Assembly (NCBI RefSeq): GCF_019670125.1 | Contig: NZ_AP023033.1 | Coordinates: 2,655,001 to 2,719,000 of the forward strand | Direction: 5' to 3' | Origin: Agarivorans aestuarii | Lineage (GTDB): Bacteria > Pseudomonadota > Gammaproteobacteria > Enterobacterales > Celerinatantimonadaceae | Length of the DNA stretch: 64,000 bases | Shown: positions 23,198-32,042 of the stretch, piece after piece | How the letters are laid out: the number at the start of each line of letters is the position of its first letter | Numbering within the stretch: position 1 is the first letter of the stretch | The notes under the pieces: generated by a model | What the model saw: only the letters and a program-made list of their open reading frames with translations | Databases searched by the model: none | Told to the model about the DNA's origin: nothing | Made by a program: the position numbers and the translations under genes

Positions 23198-25996
23198 ATG
23201 CTAAGGCAGGGAGCCAATTTGCAAAACTCGAGTATCCTAAAATATCTGTTTAAATGTATATTGCCTTTATTTACACTATTTGCAGCCTTAAGTTTTGCCG
23301 CTCAAGCTAGCAACAATGTATTAGTTATCCACTCTTACCATGCAGAGCACTTTTGGACGGGGTATCTCAAAAAGGGCTTAGATAGCTCGTTCAAAGAAGA
23401 TCAAGATACTCGATTATTCCACGAATACTTAGATGCTAAACGCTATCCACAAGGTGAGTTCAATCTAAGCTTTTTGAAGTATCTCAAGACCAAATATGCC
23501 AGCACTGAACTAGATGTTATTGTTATTTCCGATGACCCCGCTTTCAACTTAATCCGCCATCATCGAAACGATTTTTTTACTAGCACGCCCATCGTTTATT
23601 TAGGCATTAATCGAGTAACAGAAGACGTTCTCCATGCTCCAAATATGACCGGAGTATTTGAAAACCGCGATATTGCCAGCACCATCACCAGCATCAAAAG
23701 CCAAAGCGGAGTTGATGAGCTGGTGCTAATTGTTGACAAAAGTGCCACAGGCTTAGCGAACTTAGCCAAAGCGCGCACGGTGTTTGGTAAACCTGGTGCA
23801 CCAAGTAATATTCATGTCATTGAAGAGTTATCTTTAGATGATATCAGCGAAGTATTCAGCCAGTTCTCCAGTAATGTGCCTGTTCTGTTACTAGGGCAAC
23901 TCATCAACCCAAACCAAAACAATGCGCTACTAAGTTGGAACCAAGGCACCGAGCAGTTGGTTACTTGGACTAATAACCCGATTTACACCATTGCCATAAC
24001 CACACTCAAGTATGGCGCGGTGGGAGCAGATGAGCTTGATGGCCGACAACATGCGATGCGCGCAGCCGAGCTAGTAAAACGCATTCTAAGCAACGAACCA
24101 ATAGAAAGCATTGAGCCCATCACCTTAGCGCGTAGCCAGTGGGTATTTAACTGGGAGCAACTAAACGAACACAGTTTTAAACTCAATTCCCTGCCCGAAG
24201 ACGCTTTAATCATCAACAAAGAAGAAACCTTTTACGAGAAATACAAGTTGATGGTTCGCCTAGTAGTGTCGGCATTTATTGTGAGCATTCTAATCATCAT
24301 CTTACTCGCCGAGGTTATTAGGCGCGGCAGTATCACCCGTCATATCCTCGCCGAAAACGAAACCCGCTACCGAGATTTAGCCAATGCTGGTGCGAATGTA
24401 TTCTGGGAAACAGATACCGAGCAACGCCTTAGTTATATATCTGGCGAAACCCAAGCTCTGTATGGACAAGAGCCCAATCAACTTATTGGTAAAACTTTGG
24501 CAGAGCTGTGCAAACACGATCCCAACATAAGCTTTCCGTGGCTTGAATATGAAGCAGCCCTCGCCTACCAGCAGCCCATCAACAACTTAACTTTTAAGCT
24601 AAAGCTCACCAGTAAAGACATAAAAATATTCCTGCTTAATGGTAAGCCAGTATTTGATAAACACGGCTTATACATTGGTTATCGTGGCATTAGCAAAGAA
24701 ATTACTGAAGAACACCTGTTGAGTAAAAAGCTCGCTTATCAAGCCGCTTATGATGAATTAACAGGTTTAATCAATCGTTCTAGTTTTAATGAAAAGCTTA
24801 AAACTTATGTGCAGCAATCTCAGCAGCAAGCTGTTAGTGGCTTTTTATGCTTTCTAGATTTAGACCGATTTAAGTTGGTTAACGATACTGCAGGTCATCT
24901 TATCGGTGATGCAATGTTGGCAGAAGTTGCCACTGTAATTAAACGCTGTACCACTCACCAAGATATTGTTGGCCGCTTAGGCGGTGATGAGTTTGGTCTA
25001 ATATTGCCAAATAAAAGCCTTAGCGATGCCCAACAATTGTGCGAAACAGTTATTGCACAAGTTGATAGCTACCGCTTTCACTGGAATCAACGGCTATTTA
25101 ACGTAGGTGTGAGCATTGGCATGGTGCCGATTACTGGCGCATTAAACGACACCGAGTTACTTAGTAAAGCCGACCTATCTTGCTACAAAGCCAAAGAAGC
25201 TGGCCGTGGTCGAGTTTATGTTGCCAATTTAAACGATGATGAGTTGTTTAATGAAGAACAACAAATGGGCTACATCGCCAATGTTGCCCAAGCAATAGAG
25301 CAAAACCAATTCTACTTAGCCAAGCAAGTTATTGCGCCAATAGGCCAACAAGATAGCCACAAACATTATGAGATTTTAATCCGCTACCGCGATGAACAAG
25401 GTAAAACCATTCCTCCTAATTTGTTTATCCCTGCTGCAGAAAAACACAGCGTGATAACCATTATTGACCAGTGGGTTTTAAAAACGGTATTCGAGCGCTA
25501 TCAGCAGTACTTTCCCGAAGGTGATACCGTGGTATCGATAAATCTGTCGGGTCTTAGCTTAAGTAATGACGAATTTGTAAATCGGGTTAAAGAGCTATTA
25601 CTAAGCTCGCAAGTTAACCCTAGAAACATCTGCTTTGAGATAACCGAAACCGCAGCAATATCACAGCTCTCACGTGCACTTGAGTTCATTAGAGAAATGA
25701 AAGCAATTGGGGTTCGCTTTGCCTTAGACGATTTTGGCAGCGGTGCTTCGTCATTTGGTTATTTGAAGAACCTACCAGTTGATTATCTAAAAATTGACGG
25801 CAGTTTGGTGGTCAATATTGTTAAACAACCTACCGACCGCGCCATTGTTGAGTCAATTAATGCCATTGCACATTTAATGAATATGAAAACCGTAGCTGAG
25901 TTTGTAGAAGATGCGGAAATTCACGCAGTGTTAGAAGAAATAGGCGTAGATTTTGTGCAAGGTTATGGCATTGGGAAACCTCAGCCTTGTGAGTAA
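23198..25996 (+). CDS. Membrane receptor with ABC-binding-protein sensor, PAS, GGDEF and EAL domains
   Basis: The protein of about 932 residues has a signal/anchor (about 15-37), a periplasmic domain like ABC substrate-binding proteins (about 38-335; NVLVIHSYHAEHFWT start), a membrane helix (about 350-373), PAS (about 390-505), GGDEF (GGDEF at about 592) and EAL. In the EAL domain EIL replaces EAL, but N (INLSG), E (FEITE), DDFG, K (LKIDG) and Q (FVQGY) are present, so both enzyme activities look possible. The diguanylate cyclase lacks the RxxD inhibitory site (THQD at its place). I chose the ATG at 23198 because AGGGA lies 11 bases upstream; an ATG at 23165 would add 11 residues. It should turn a periplasmic ligand signal into c-di-GMP change. 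Confidence 0.88.
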   Translation: MLRQGANLQNSSILKYLFKCILPLFTLFAALSFAAQASNNVLVIHSYHAEHFWTGYLKKGLDSSFKEDQDTRLFHEYLDAKRYPQGEFNLSFLKYLKTKYASTELDVIVISDDPAFNLIRHHRNDFFTSTPIVYLGINRVTEDVLHAPNMTGVFENRDIASTITSIKSQSGVDELVLIVDKSATGLANLAKARTVFGKPGAPSNIHVIEELSLDDISEVFSQFSSNVPVLLLGQLINPNQNNALLSWNQGTEQLVTWTNNPIYTIAITTLKYGAVGADELDGRQHAMRAAELVKRILSNEPIESIEPITLARSQWVFNWEQLNEHSFKLNSLPEDALIINKEETFYEKYKLMVRLVVSAFIVSILIIILLAEVIRRGSITRHILAENETRYRDLANAGANVFWETDTEQRLSYISGETQALYGQEPNQLIGKTLAELCKHDPNISFPWLEYEAALAYQQPINNLTFKLKLTSKDIKIFLLNGKPVFDKHGLYIGYRGISKEITEEHLLSKKLAYQAAYDELTGLINRSSFNEKLKTYVQQSQQQAVSGFLCFLDLDRFKLVNDTAGHLIGDAMLAEVATVIKRCTTHQDIVGRLGGDEFGLILPNKSLSDAQQLCETVIAQVDSYRFHWNQRLFNVGVSIGMVPITGALNDTELLSKADLSCYKAKEAGRGRVYVANLNDDELFNEEQQMGYIANVAQAIEQNQFYLAKQVIAPIGQQDSHKHYEILIRYRDEQGKTIPPNLFIPAAEKHSVITIIDQWVLKTVFERYQQYFPEGDTVVSINLSGLSLSNDEFVNRVKELLLSSQVNPRNICFEITETAAISQLSRALEFIREMKAIGVRFALDDFGSGASSFGYLKNLPVDYLKIDGSLVVNIVKQPTDRAIVESINAIAHLMNMKTVAEFVEDAEIHAVLEEIGVDFVQGYGIGKPQPCE

Positions 25997-26009
25997 CAAG
26001 CAGATTTAG

Positions 26010-26035
26010 AAGGCGAGCAATGCTCGCCTTTAACT
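26010..26035. terminator. Hairpin terminator between convergent genes
   Basis: The stem AAGGCGAGCA/TGCTCGCCTT is followed by TTAA. The T run is short. It lies between the c-di-GMP receptor and the convergent cytochrome gene and can serve the plus strand. A terminator with the same stem core AGGCGAGC lies at 53046. Confidence 0.7.
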
Positions 26036-26044
26036 AGGGGCTGT

Positions 26045-27130
26045 TTAATTAAATAAACCGTCGCCAAAACTTACGCTGAAATCTCGACACCATACACTAA
26101 TGCCGGCTAGCTGATCTAACTGTTGGGCATTGGCTAAGCTTAGCCTTAAGGTATCGTTGTTATACATCGGGCCATTAATAATGTCGCCGATAGCAAAACC
26201 ACCTTGGGTATAATCGCTGCTTGGAGCACCATAAAATAATACGTCTGGACCACCACCATCGTAATTGAATCCGGTGACTTCAATTGTACAATTGTCGATG
26301 ATCTCTACCCGCCCGCTCACATTGTGAGAAAGTGTGCTTAACATGGCGACTTGGCCAACTTTAGGGTGGTCGCTAGCATTACAACTAAAGCTTTGCGGCC
26401 CATTAATGCTCTCAACATAACTTGCAATGTCTACTAGCTCTTGGTCGCTGAGTCGTTGCTCACTCCAAAACGGCATGTTACCACCAGAGAGATTGGTGAA
26501 ATAGCTGCTAGTACTAGGCCCCGAATTACGTACCTTATTAGCCACTTGTTGAGCACTTAAGCCGCTGCCCACAAGCGTTCTTGCTAGCCCGGTCCCTGCG
26601 GCATTTTGTCCGTGGCAAGTAGCACAAGTTTGATTAAATAGATCATGCCCAGCGCTTATATCCGCTGCACTAAAATCACTAACGGCTGCAAGCTGATTAA
26701 AGGCAATTTCTGTTGCATCACCACTATCGCTCAAGCCTACTAAATATTCTTCTAATGCCAACCAATCATTACTGTCGCTAACATAAGGGCTTGCATCCAT
26801 CCAATCGACTCGACAATTGTTTACCGCATCAATCACTTCGCTAAACGTACCATTATAAAAGGCATTTCGGCGGGTAGCGTTTAACAAAGAATGCGCCGGC
26901 CGATGAAGTTGCTGCGCATCTAAGCCTTGCGCATTTTCACTGGCAGCATGACAAGTGCTACAAGAAAATTGATTACCAGCGGGCTCTGCTTGGCTAAATA
27001 GTTGCGCGCCGGTTAAGGGCTGTGAAGGCGTTCCACCATCACTTCCTCCTCCACCTCCACAGGCAGCAAGTAAACACGCTAATAACAGCGTGGTGGACCA
27101 TTTTAAAGTTGCTTGAAGTAACATGGGCAT
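26045..27130 (-). CDS. Dihaem cytochrome c lipoprotein with DM13 domain
   Basis: The 361-residue protein has a lipoprotein signal (LLAAC, acceptor C24 followed by five glycines) and two cytochrome c motifs, CSTCH (57-61) and CATCH (169-173), with distal methionine candidates near NMPFW (219-222). The C-terminal domain (about 267-358) has strand patterns and the conserved cysteine (C348 in ISVWCRDFSVSFGDG) of DM13, a predicted electron-transfer domain. The likely role is envelope electron transfer to or from an unknown partner. The gene is alone on the minus strand, with a perfect inverted repeat 69 bases upstream of its start. Confidence 0.85.
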   Translation of the reverse strand: MPMLLQATLKWSTTLLLACLLAACGGGGGSDGGTPSQPLTGAQLFSQAEPAGNQFSCSTCHAASENAQGLDAQQLHRPAHSLLNATRRNAFYNGTFSEVIDAVNNCRVDWMDASPYVSDSNDWLALEEYLVGLSDSGDATEIAFNQLAAVSDFSAADISAGHDLFNQTCATCHGQNAAGTGLARTLVGSGLSAQQVANKVRNSGPSTSSYFTNLSGGNMPFWSEQRLSDQELVDIASYVESINGPQSFSCNASDHPKVGQVAMLSTLSHNVSGRVEIIDNCTIEVTGFNYDGGGPDVLFYGAPSSDYTQGGFAIGDIINGPMYNNDTLRLSLANAQQLDQLAGISVWCRDFSVSFGDGLFN

Positions 27131-27198
27131 TCCTTTGCTTTAATTATGTATTAACGCTAACAAAGCAAATTTCAAGCAACAAGCCGATTGGGCAAATG

Positions 27199-27215
27199 TT
27201 ATCAAATTGTGATAA
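27199..27215. promoter_or_regulatory. Perfect 6-5-6 inverted repeat upstream of the cytochrome gene
   Basis: TTATCA-AATTG-TGATAA lies 69 bases before the cytochrome start and just after the metC terminator. It resembles a dimeric regulator site. It is not a good match to FNR (TTGAT-N4-ATCAA) and only half matches CRP. Confidence 0.4.
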
Positions 27216-27223
27216 TTAGCCAC

Positions 27224-27248
27224 AAAAAAGTCGCCCTAAGGCGACTTA
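27224..27248 (-). terminator. Rho-independent terminator of metC
   Basis: On the minus strand AAGTCGCC-TTAG-GGCGACTT is followed by TTTTT. It starts about 23 bases after the metC stop. Confidence 0.92.
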
Positions 27249-27270
27249 TAAACAGCGATAAAATAAACCA

Positions 27271-28449
27271 CTATAAGGCAGCGTTAAATCGCGCAAGGCC
27301 AGCGTCTAAATCGGCGATTAAATCGCTGGTATCTTCAAGGCCAATATGAACACGAATCAAGGTACCTTCGGCCTTCCATTGAGTTGCAGTGCGTAGCTTC
27401 TCTACTCCATTCACTCCCATGATCAAGCTTTCATAACCGCCCCAAGAATAGCCCATCTTAAAATGTTCCATTCCATCTAATAGCGCGGTTAATGCCGCTT
27501 GATTGCCACCTTTCATGACAAAGGAGAACAAACCACAAGAACCTTGAAAGTCACGTTCAAAAAACTCATTGCCAGGGCAGCTTGCCAAAGCGGGATGGCG
27601 AACATGATCAACATCATCACGCTGCGCTAGCCAATTAGCCACTTCTAAAGCATTTTTTTGATGCTGTGCCAAACGCACACCCAAGGTACGCATTCCGCGC
27701 ATTGCCAAATAGATATCGTCTGGCGAAGTGCACTGACCCAGTAAATAAGAGTTTTCGCGCAGTTGATCCCAACAACGTTGATTAGCCACCGCGGTGCCTA
27801 ACATTACATCGGAATGCCCAACGATGTACTTAGTGGCAGCCTGAATAGAAATATCGATGTCGAAATCAAAGGGGCTAAAGTTAATTGGAGATGCCCAAGT
27901 ATTATCTAACATCACCACGATATCTTGGTTTGCCGCTCGAGCTGCAGCCACAATCGCTGGAGAGTCTTGCACTTCCATGGTTAAAGAGCCTGGAGACTCC
28001 AAGAAAATCACCTTGGTATTGGTTTGAATTAGCTCGTTGATAGCGCCGCCAATCATCGGATCATAATAGGTGGTTTCTATGCCATAGCGGCTAAGCAATT
28101 TGTCACAAAGGTCGCGAGTTGGTTCGTAGGCAGTATCTACCATGAGCAGGTGGTCACCATGCTTCAAGAAAGACAACAGCGCACCACTAATTGCAGCCGT
28201 ACCACAAGGATACAAAGCACAGCCTGCACCGCCTTCTATTTCCACCATAGCCTCTTGAAAGGCAAAGTGGGTTTGGGTGCCCCTACGTCCATAAAACAAG
28301 GTTTTATCATGACGTTTAGCCGTGGCTTGTTTCATCTCTTTAACGCTATTAAATACAACAGTAGAACCACGAGATACCGGAGGGTTCACTAAGCCTTGAG
28401 TCCACTTTTTATCGCGACCAGCACTCACTATTTTGGTTGATTTTTTCAT
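27271..28449 (-). CDS. metC: Cystathionine beta-lyase
   Basis: The protein of about 392 residues is a type I PLP enzyme of the Cys/Met metabolism family. It shows the internal lysine in SIQAATKYIVGHSDVMLG, the YGRRGTQTHF segment near the N-terminus and the end RVHIGLEDTSDLIADLDAGLARF, all close to E. coli MetC. It cleaves cystathionine to homocysteine, pyruvate and ammonia in methionine synthesis. I chose the ATG at 28449, which aligns with E. coli MetC; an in-frame ATG at 28491 would add 14 residues. It lies downstream of leuB, but a strong terminator between them separates the units. Confidence 0.93.
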   Translation of the reverse strand: MKKSTKIVSAGRDKKWTQGLVNPPVSRGSTVVFNSVKEMKQATAKRHDKTLFYGRRGTQTHFAFQEAMVEIEGGAGCALYPCGTAAISGALLSFLKHGDHLLMVDTAYEPTRDLCDKLLSRYGIETTYYDPMIGGAINELIQTNTKVIFLESPGSLTMEVQDSPAIVAAARAANQDIVVMLDNTWASPINFSPFDFDIDISIQAATKYIVGHSDVMLGTAVANQRCWDQLRENSYLLGQCTSPDDIYLAMRGMRTLGVRLAQHQKNALEVANWLAQRDDVDHVRHPALASCPGNEFFERDFQGSCGLFSFVMKGGNQAALTALLDGMEHFKMGYSWGGYESLIMGVNGVEKLRTATQWKAEGTLIRVHIGLEDTSDLIADLDAGLARFNAAL

Positions 28450-28524
28450 GGTAGTTAAATCCAGCTTGGTTTTTACAATACACTTAAGCATGCATTGCGC
28501 ACTGACTGATTGAAGCGCTATAAC

Positions 28525-28548
28525 AAAAAACCAGCCCGTAGGCTGGTT
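28525..28548 (-). terminator. Rho-independent terminator of leuB
   Basis: On the minus strand AACCAGCC-TACG-GGCTGGTT is followed by TTTT, about 17 bases past the leuB stop. It separates leuB from metC. Confidence 0.93.
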
Positions 28549-28564
28549 ATTCGCATTCTACGAA

Positions 28565-29671
28565 TTAAGCACGCGGTGCTTTATTCAACTCATCAACTAC
28601 CATGTCGCCAAAGGCGTCGGTATCGATAAGTTTTGCATCTTCACCTTTGGCTAGGTCTGGCGTACCGTAACCATTAGCAAACACCGACTTCATTGCGTGC
28701 CATAGGTTCTTCGCTTCTTGCTCCATGCCAAAGCTCATTTCTAGCATTAATGCTACAGAGCCTATCATTGAGTATGGGTTAGCAATATTTTTGCCCGCGA
28801 TATCTGGAGCACTGCCGTGAGAAGGCTCGTAGTAAGATTTTTCTGGACCAACACATGCAGAAGGCATTAGGCCTAATGAACCTAGAATACCGCCGCCTTG
28901 GTCACTTAGAATGTCACCAAACATGTTTTCCATCACCATTACATCAAACTGGCCAGGGTTTAAACATAAGTAAGTAGCCGCTGCATCAACCAAGATGTGC
29001 TTAACTTCTACGTCTGGGTAGTCTACTGCTACTTCTTCAAGAATCTCGTTCCACAGTACGCTTGATTTTAGTACGTTACTCTTGTGGATGTTATGCATGA
29101 CTTTCTTACGACGTTGAGCAGTTTCAAAACCAACTTTTAGAATATCGCGAATTTGATCTTCATCGTACTCGAGTACTTCACGAACATAACGCTTGCCATT
29201 GTCGTCTTTGCCTACTTCTTTCTCACCAAAGTACAAACCACCCACTAGCTCGCGGATAATCATCAGGTCAATGCCGTCACCAATGACTTCAGGCTTAAGT
29301 GGCGAGAAGTGAGCGAGTTCTTGAGGTAAGTATACTGGGCGGAAGTTAGCGTAGGTATTGTAACGACGACGTAACGGAAGTAGCGCGCCACGCTCTGGTT
29401 GCTCGTCTACTGGGATTTTTTTAGAATCTTCATGGTTAAGGCCAATTGTGCCTTTTAAGATTGCGTCTGCTTCATCACAAATAGCGATGGTTTCAGCGGG
29501 GAAAGATTTACCCGTTTCGAAGTAGGCAACTGCACCAAATAGTGCTTCGTTTAATTCAAATGCTACTTCAGGGTTACGCGCTTCAACCGCTTTAAGTACT
29601 TTGACCGCTTGCTTCATTACTTCTGGGCCGATGCCGTCGCCGGCCAATAAGGCGATCTTATAGGTCTTCAT
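28565..29671 (-). CDS. leuB: 3-isopropylmalate dehydrogenase-type enzyme, orphan leuB
   Basis: The 368-residue protein belongs to the isocitrate/isopropylmalate dehydrogenase family: IALLAGDGIGPEV (start), the R-R-R-Y-N-T-Y-A-N-F-R-P stretch, RELVGGLYFGE, the metal aspartates in MFGDILSDQGGG and YEPSHGSAPDIAGK near the NAD site. These residues favour leucine synthesis (oxidative decarboxylation of 3-isopropylmalate). No leuA, leuC or leuD is next to it, unlike the usual leuABCD. RELVGGLYFGE differs from the RELTGGIYFG common in proteobacteria, so the gene may come from another lineage or have a related substrate. It has its own terminator and a GGAG ribosome binding site. Confidence 0.85.
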   Translation of the reverse strand: MKTYKIALLAGDGIGPEVMKQAVKVLKAVEARNPEVAFELNEALFGAVAYFETGKSFPAETIAICDEADAILKGTIGLNHEDSKKIPVDEQPERGALLPLRRRYNTYANFRPVYLPQELAHFSPLKPEVIGDGIDLMIIRELVGGLYFGEKEVGKDDNGKRYVREVLEYDEDQIRDILKVGFETAQRRKKVMHNIHKSNVLKSSVLWNEILEEVAVDYPDVEVKHILVDAAATYLCLNPGQFDVMVMENMFGDILSDQGGGILGSLGLMPSACVGPEKSYYEPSHGSAPDIAGKNIANPYSMIGSVALMLEMSFGMEQEAKNLWHAMKSVFANGYGTPDLAKGEDAKLIDTDAFGDMVVDELNKAPRA

Positions 29672-29856
29672 TGTGTTTGCGTCTCCGTTGCATTAGTTTA
29701 TTTTTTTGCTTGCCGCATCATAGCAAAACCAGCGCAAGGGTAAACCACCGATCGTGCTTTGAAGGGCTATTTCAACGCTGTTTTTACTAAAAGCTTTAAT
29801 TTTTGAAAAGGTTTAGTGAAGACTCTAAACAAAGTAGCAACAGTGGCACCAAATTT

Positions 29857-29883
29857 GAGATAGCGGAGATAGCGAAGATAGGC
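29857..29883. repeat. Three 9-bp tandem repeats
   Basis: GAGATAGCG, GAGATAGCG and AAGATAGGC follow each other without gaps in the 264-base stretch between leuB and tyrR. The region holds no gene. Such short tandem units may vary in copy number. Confidence 0.7.
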
Positions 29884-29889
29884 TTAGCT

Positions 29890-29918
29890 GGTCACCGAAG
29901 ACCTAATCATCGGTGACC
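29890..29918 (-). terminator. Hairpin downstream of tyrR
   Basis: A 9-bp perfect stem (GGTCACCGA/TCGGTGACC) has an 11-base loop and lies 18 bases past the tyrR stop. It lacks a T run, so it is a weak or factor-dependent terminator, or an mRNA end-protecting hairpin. Confidence 0.5.
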
Positions 29919-29935
29919 CCTAGCAAATTACTTAT

Positions 29936-31408
29936 TTAGTTATCTAAATCTGTTTTGTTACGAATATTGTGCTCACGTAACTTATTGGCAATTGCTGTGT
30001 GAGACAAACCTAACTTTTTCGCCAGTAAGCGTGAGCTAGGGTGTTGAGGATAATGATAGCTGAGCAAGAGGTGTTCAAACTCGCCCATCGCCGAGTGATA
30101 GTCTTGCTGCAGCAAGCTCTCGATACTGACATTATCCACCACTTTTTCATGATGGTATTTAATGTCGCTCACCTGCCACTTTTTCATACTGCCGATATCT
30201 AAAGAGTCCTGCAGTACTTGGTAAAGTTGAGGAATATTGCCAGGCCAACTTAAAGAGCTTAAATAGCGTTTTACTTCTCTGCTCAAAGGCGGCGGCACTT
30301 CTTGATGCTTGGCATATTGAAAATCTAACCAAGACTGCGCCAAAGGCACAATGTCTTCTTTACGTTGACGAAGTGGCGGTACATTAATGCTATTTTTAAT
30401 CAAAGAATAGTAGCAGTCTCCGCCCCACAAAGCTGCCAACTGCTCTGGTGTGTACCTGCTAGAAAACAACAGGTGTTTAATGCCAAGTTGAGGGGCGCTT
30501 AACGAGCTAACCGCATCTTCAACTTCACTGCTTTTTAGTTTTTCAATATTACTTAGCAATACCGTATTAGGTTGTTCGGCGGCAATTTCGGCTAGTTGCT
30601 CAGACAAGCTATATTCTTGGTTATGGCAACTTACTACGTGAAAGCGTTCGTCACTGCCCATAGAAAGCTCGTTTAACAAACGTGCTAAAAAGCGCTTACC
30701 AACTCCCGCCTCTCCAAACAACAAGCTAGGCATAGGGTGCTCAACTAAACGTTTTAAGCTGTTAAGTACATTGCTGGTTTCATCACTGGTGGCAACTAAA
30801 CGCCCTTCGCTAATGCCCAGCTCAATCTGTGATAAATCGAAGCTCGACTCTAACCAATGCGCCGATTTAAACAGCATGATTGCGCCTGGTAGGTGCGAGA
30901 ACAGTGCGGTTTCTGAAAGAGGGATAATGTCGGCCATGTAGACTCGGCCGCTGAGTTGAATTTCAACGAGTTCCCGTTTACCCGAGCCGCTACCAAACCA
31001 GCGCTGCACACTAAATCCACGTAAAAACTTACTTATGTCGCTATTGGTAAGCGGGTGTGGTGTATCACCACAAGATTGCTCGAAGGCCTGATTAAACTGG
31101 CGAATTTCTCCAGACTTATCAATTAACACCACGGGGTAAGGCACGTTATCCAGCAAAATTTGAACTTCTTTGTGCTCAACTTCTGAAGGCAGTGCCGACA
31201 CGATACGCGCATCGGATACGCCATTTAAGCATCGAAATTCGCTAAGCAGTTGCTGTGTAAGAGGAAGCTCTAATTCGGTAAGATGAAGAAACAAGTGCCC
31301 AGTGTCGACACTCTGCATAGCCTGTAGCGCTAGACCATGTTTAACTAAAACGCCGAGAACCGCGCTAAAAACTTCGGTGTTTTGTTGGCAGTTTAACTCT
31401 ATGCGCAT
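29936..31408 (-). CDS. tyrR: TyrR-like regulator with a decayed AAA+ domain
   Basis: The 490-residue protein has the TyrR layout: ACT domain (about 1-75; MRIEL-C start like E. coli), PAS (about 80-190), central AAA+ (about 205-430) and a TyrR-type C-terminal helix-turn-helix (SSRLLAKKLGLSHTAIANKLREH). The AAA+ part is eroded. Walker A is kept (GEAGVGK), but the ESELFGH segment is missing, Walker B has S for D (TVLLSNIEKL), and the arginine-finger region FREDLYYRL is GDCYYSLIK here. It should still bind DNA and aromatic amino acids, but ATP hydrolysis looks lost. E. coli TyrR already lacks GAFTGA and works with sigma-70. Its targets are likely aromatic amino acid genes. Confidence 0.85.
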   Translation of the reverse strand: MRIELNCQQNTEVFSAVLGVLVKHGLALQAMQSVDTGHLFLHLTELELPLTQQLLSEFRCLNGVSDARIVSALPSEVEHKEVQILLDNVPYPVVLIDKSGEIRQFNQAFEQSCGDTPHPLTNSDISKFLRGFSVQRWFGSGSGKRELVEIQLSGRVYMADIIPLSETALFSHLPGAIMLFKSAHWLESSFDLSQIELGISEGRLVATSDETSNVLNSLKRLVEHPMPSLLFGEAGVGKRFLARLLNELSMGSDERFHVVSCHNQEYSLSEQLAEIAAEQPNTVLLSNIEKLKSSEVEDAVSSLSAPQLGIKHLLFSSRYTPEQLAALWGGDCYYSLIKNSINVPPLRQRKEDIVPLAQSWLDFQYAKHQEVPPPLSREVKRYLSSLSWPGNIPQLYQVLQDSLDIGSMKKWQVSDIKYHHEKVVDNVSIESLLQQDYHSAMGEFEHLLLSYHYPQHPSSRLLAKKLGLSHTAIANKLREHNIRNKTDLDN

Positions 31409-31667
31409 GTTGTTGCCACTTGCTCATTTAGTGAACGAGTCAGCAGCTGTAGGGCCTGCAAAAACTCACAGCAACACCACATGCCACCTTCTCCAACAAT
31501 CCATACTAAACGCAAATAGCACTCCTATTTCCCTATCAAGCCAGTGGTTTAGACTGCCCAATTATGTATATACTTCTTTAGTCTAACCAAAAAAGTAAGC
31601 TTAACCCAAGCGTCATTTAAGATTCACTTGAGTTAATTTGAACTAGGTATTTGCATATTGCGCTGGA

Positions 31668-32042
31668 TCAAAGGTTTTTGAACTGACTGTGAAGCTCAAA
31701 ATCGCGTGCTGTCACTACTTTTTCTACTTTACGCAAGCGCTGTTCAAAATCATCAAATTGATGCTCTAGCTCGTTTACCGCTTGGCTAGGAGTTTCACCA
31801 CGTTGCCATACTTTTGACTTAATAGTTACGCCGTCGTCCCCCTTTAAGTTGCTTGGCCGCTTATCCATAAATAACCAGGCAGCGCCGTAAATGATAAAAA
31901 ACAAACCTAGGTTGGTAATTGCCAAAGTTACAGCAATGATTCGAATTAACCATGTTTCGGCGCCAAGGCTATGTGCTAAACCAGCACACACCCCAGCAAT
32001 TTTTCCTTTTTGTGGGTCGCGATATAGTGGTTTATCAAACAT
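31668..32042 (-). CDS. pspC: PspC envelope stress sensor
   Basis: The protein of about 124 residues has a PspC domain (KPLYRDPQKGKIAGVCAGLAH), a membrane helix (about 35-62) and a C-terminal cytoplasmic/periplasmic helix. With PspB it senses inner-membrane stress and draws PspA away from PspF. I chose the ATG at 32042 because it overlaps the pspB stop as TAATG and has GGAGGGAG seven bases upstream; an ATG at 32057 would add five residues. Last gene of pspABC. Confidence 0.92.
   Translation of the reverse strand: MFDKPLYRDPQKGKIAGVCAGLAHSLGAETWLIRIIAVTLAITNLGLFFIIYGAAWLFMDKRPSNLKGDDGVTIKSKVWQRGETPSQAVNELEHQFDDFEQRLRKVEKVVTARDFELHSQFKNL

Noticed and set aside
26010..26035. Possible repeat family shared with the hairpin at 53046
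   Set aside because: Only the terminator stem core is shared; similar terminator stems are common and no wider repeat is seen.
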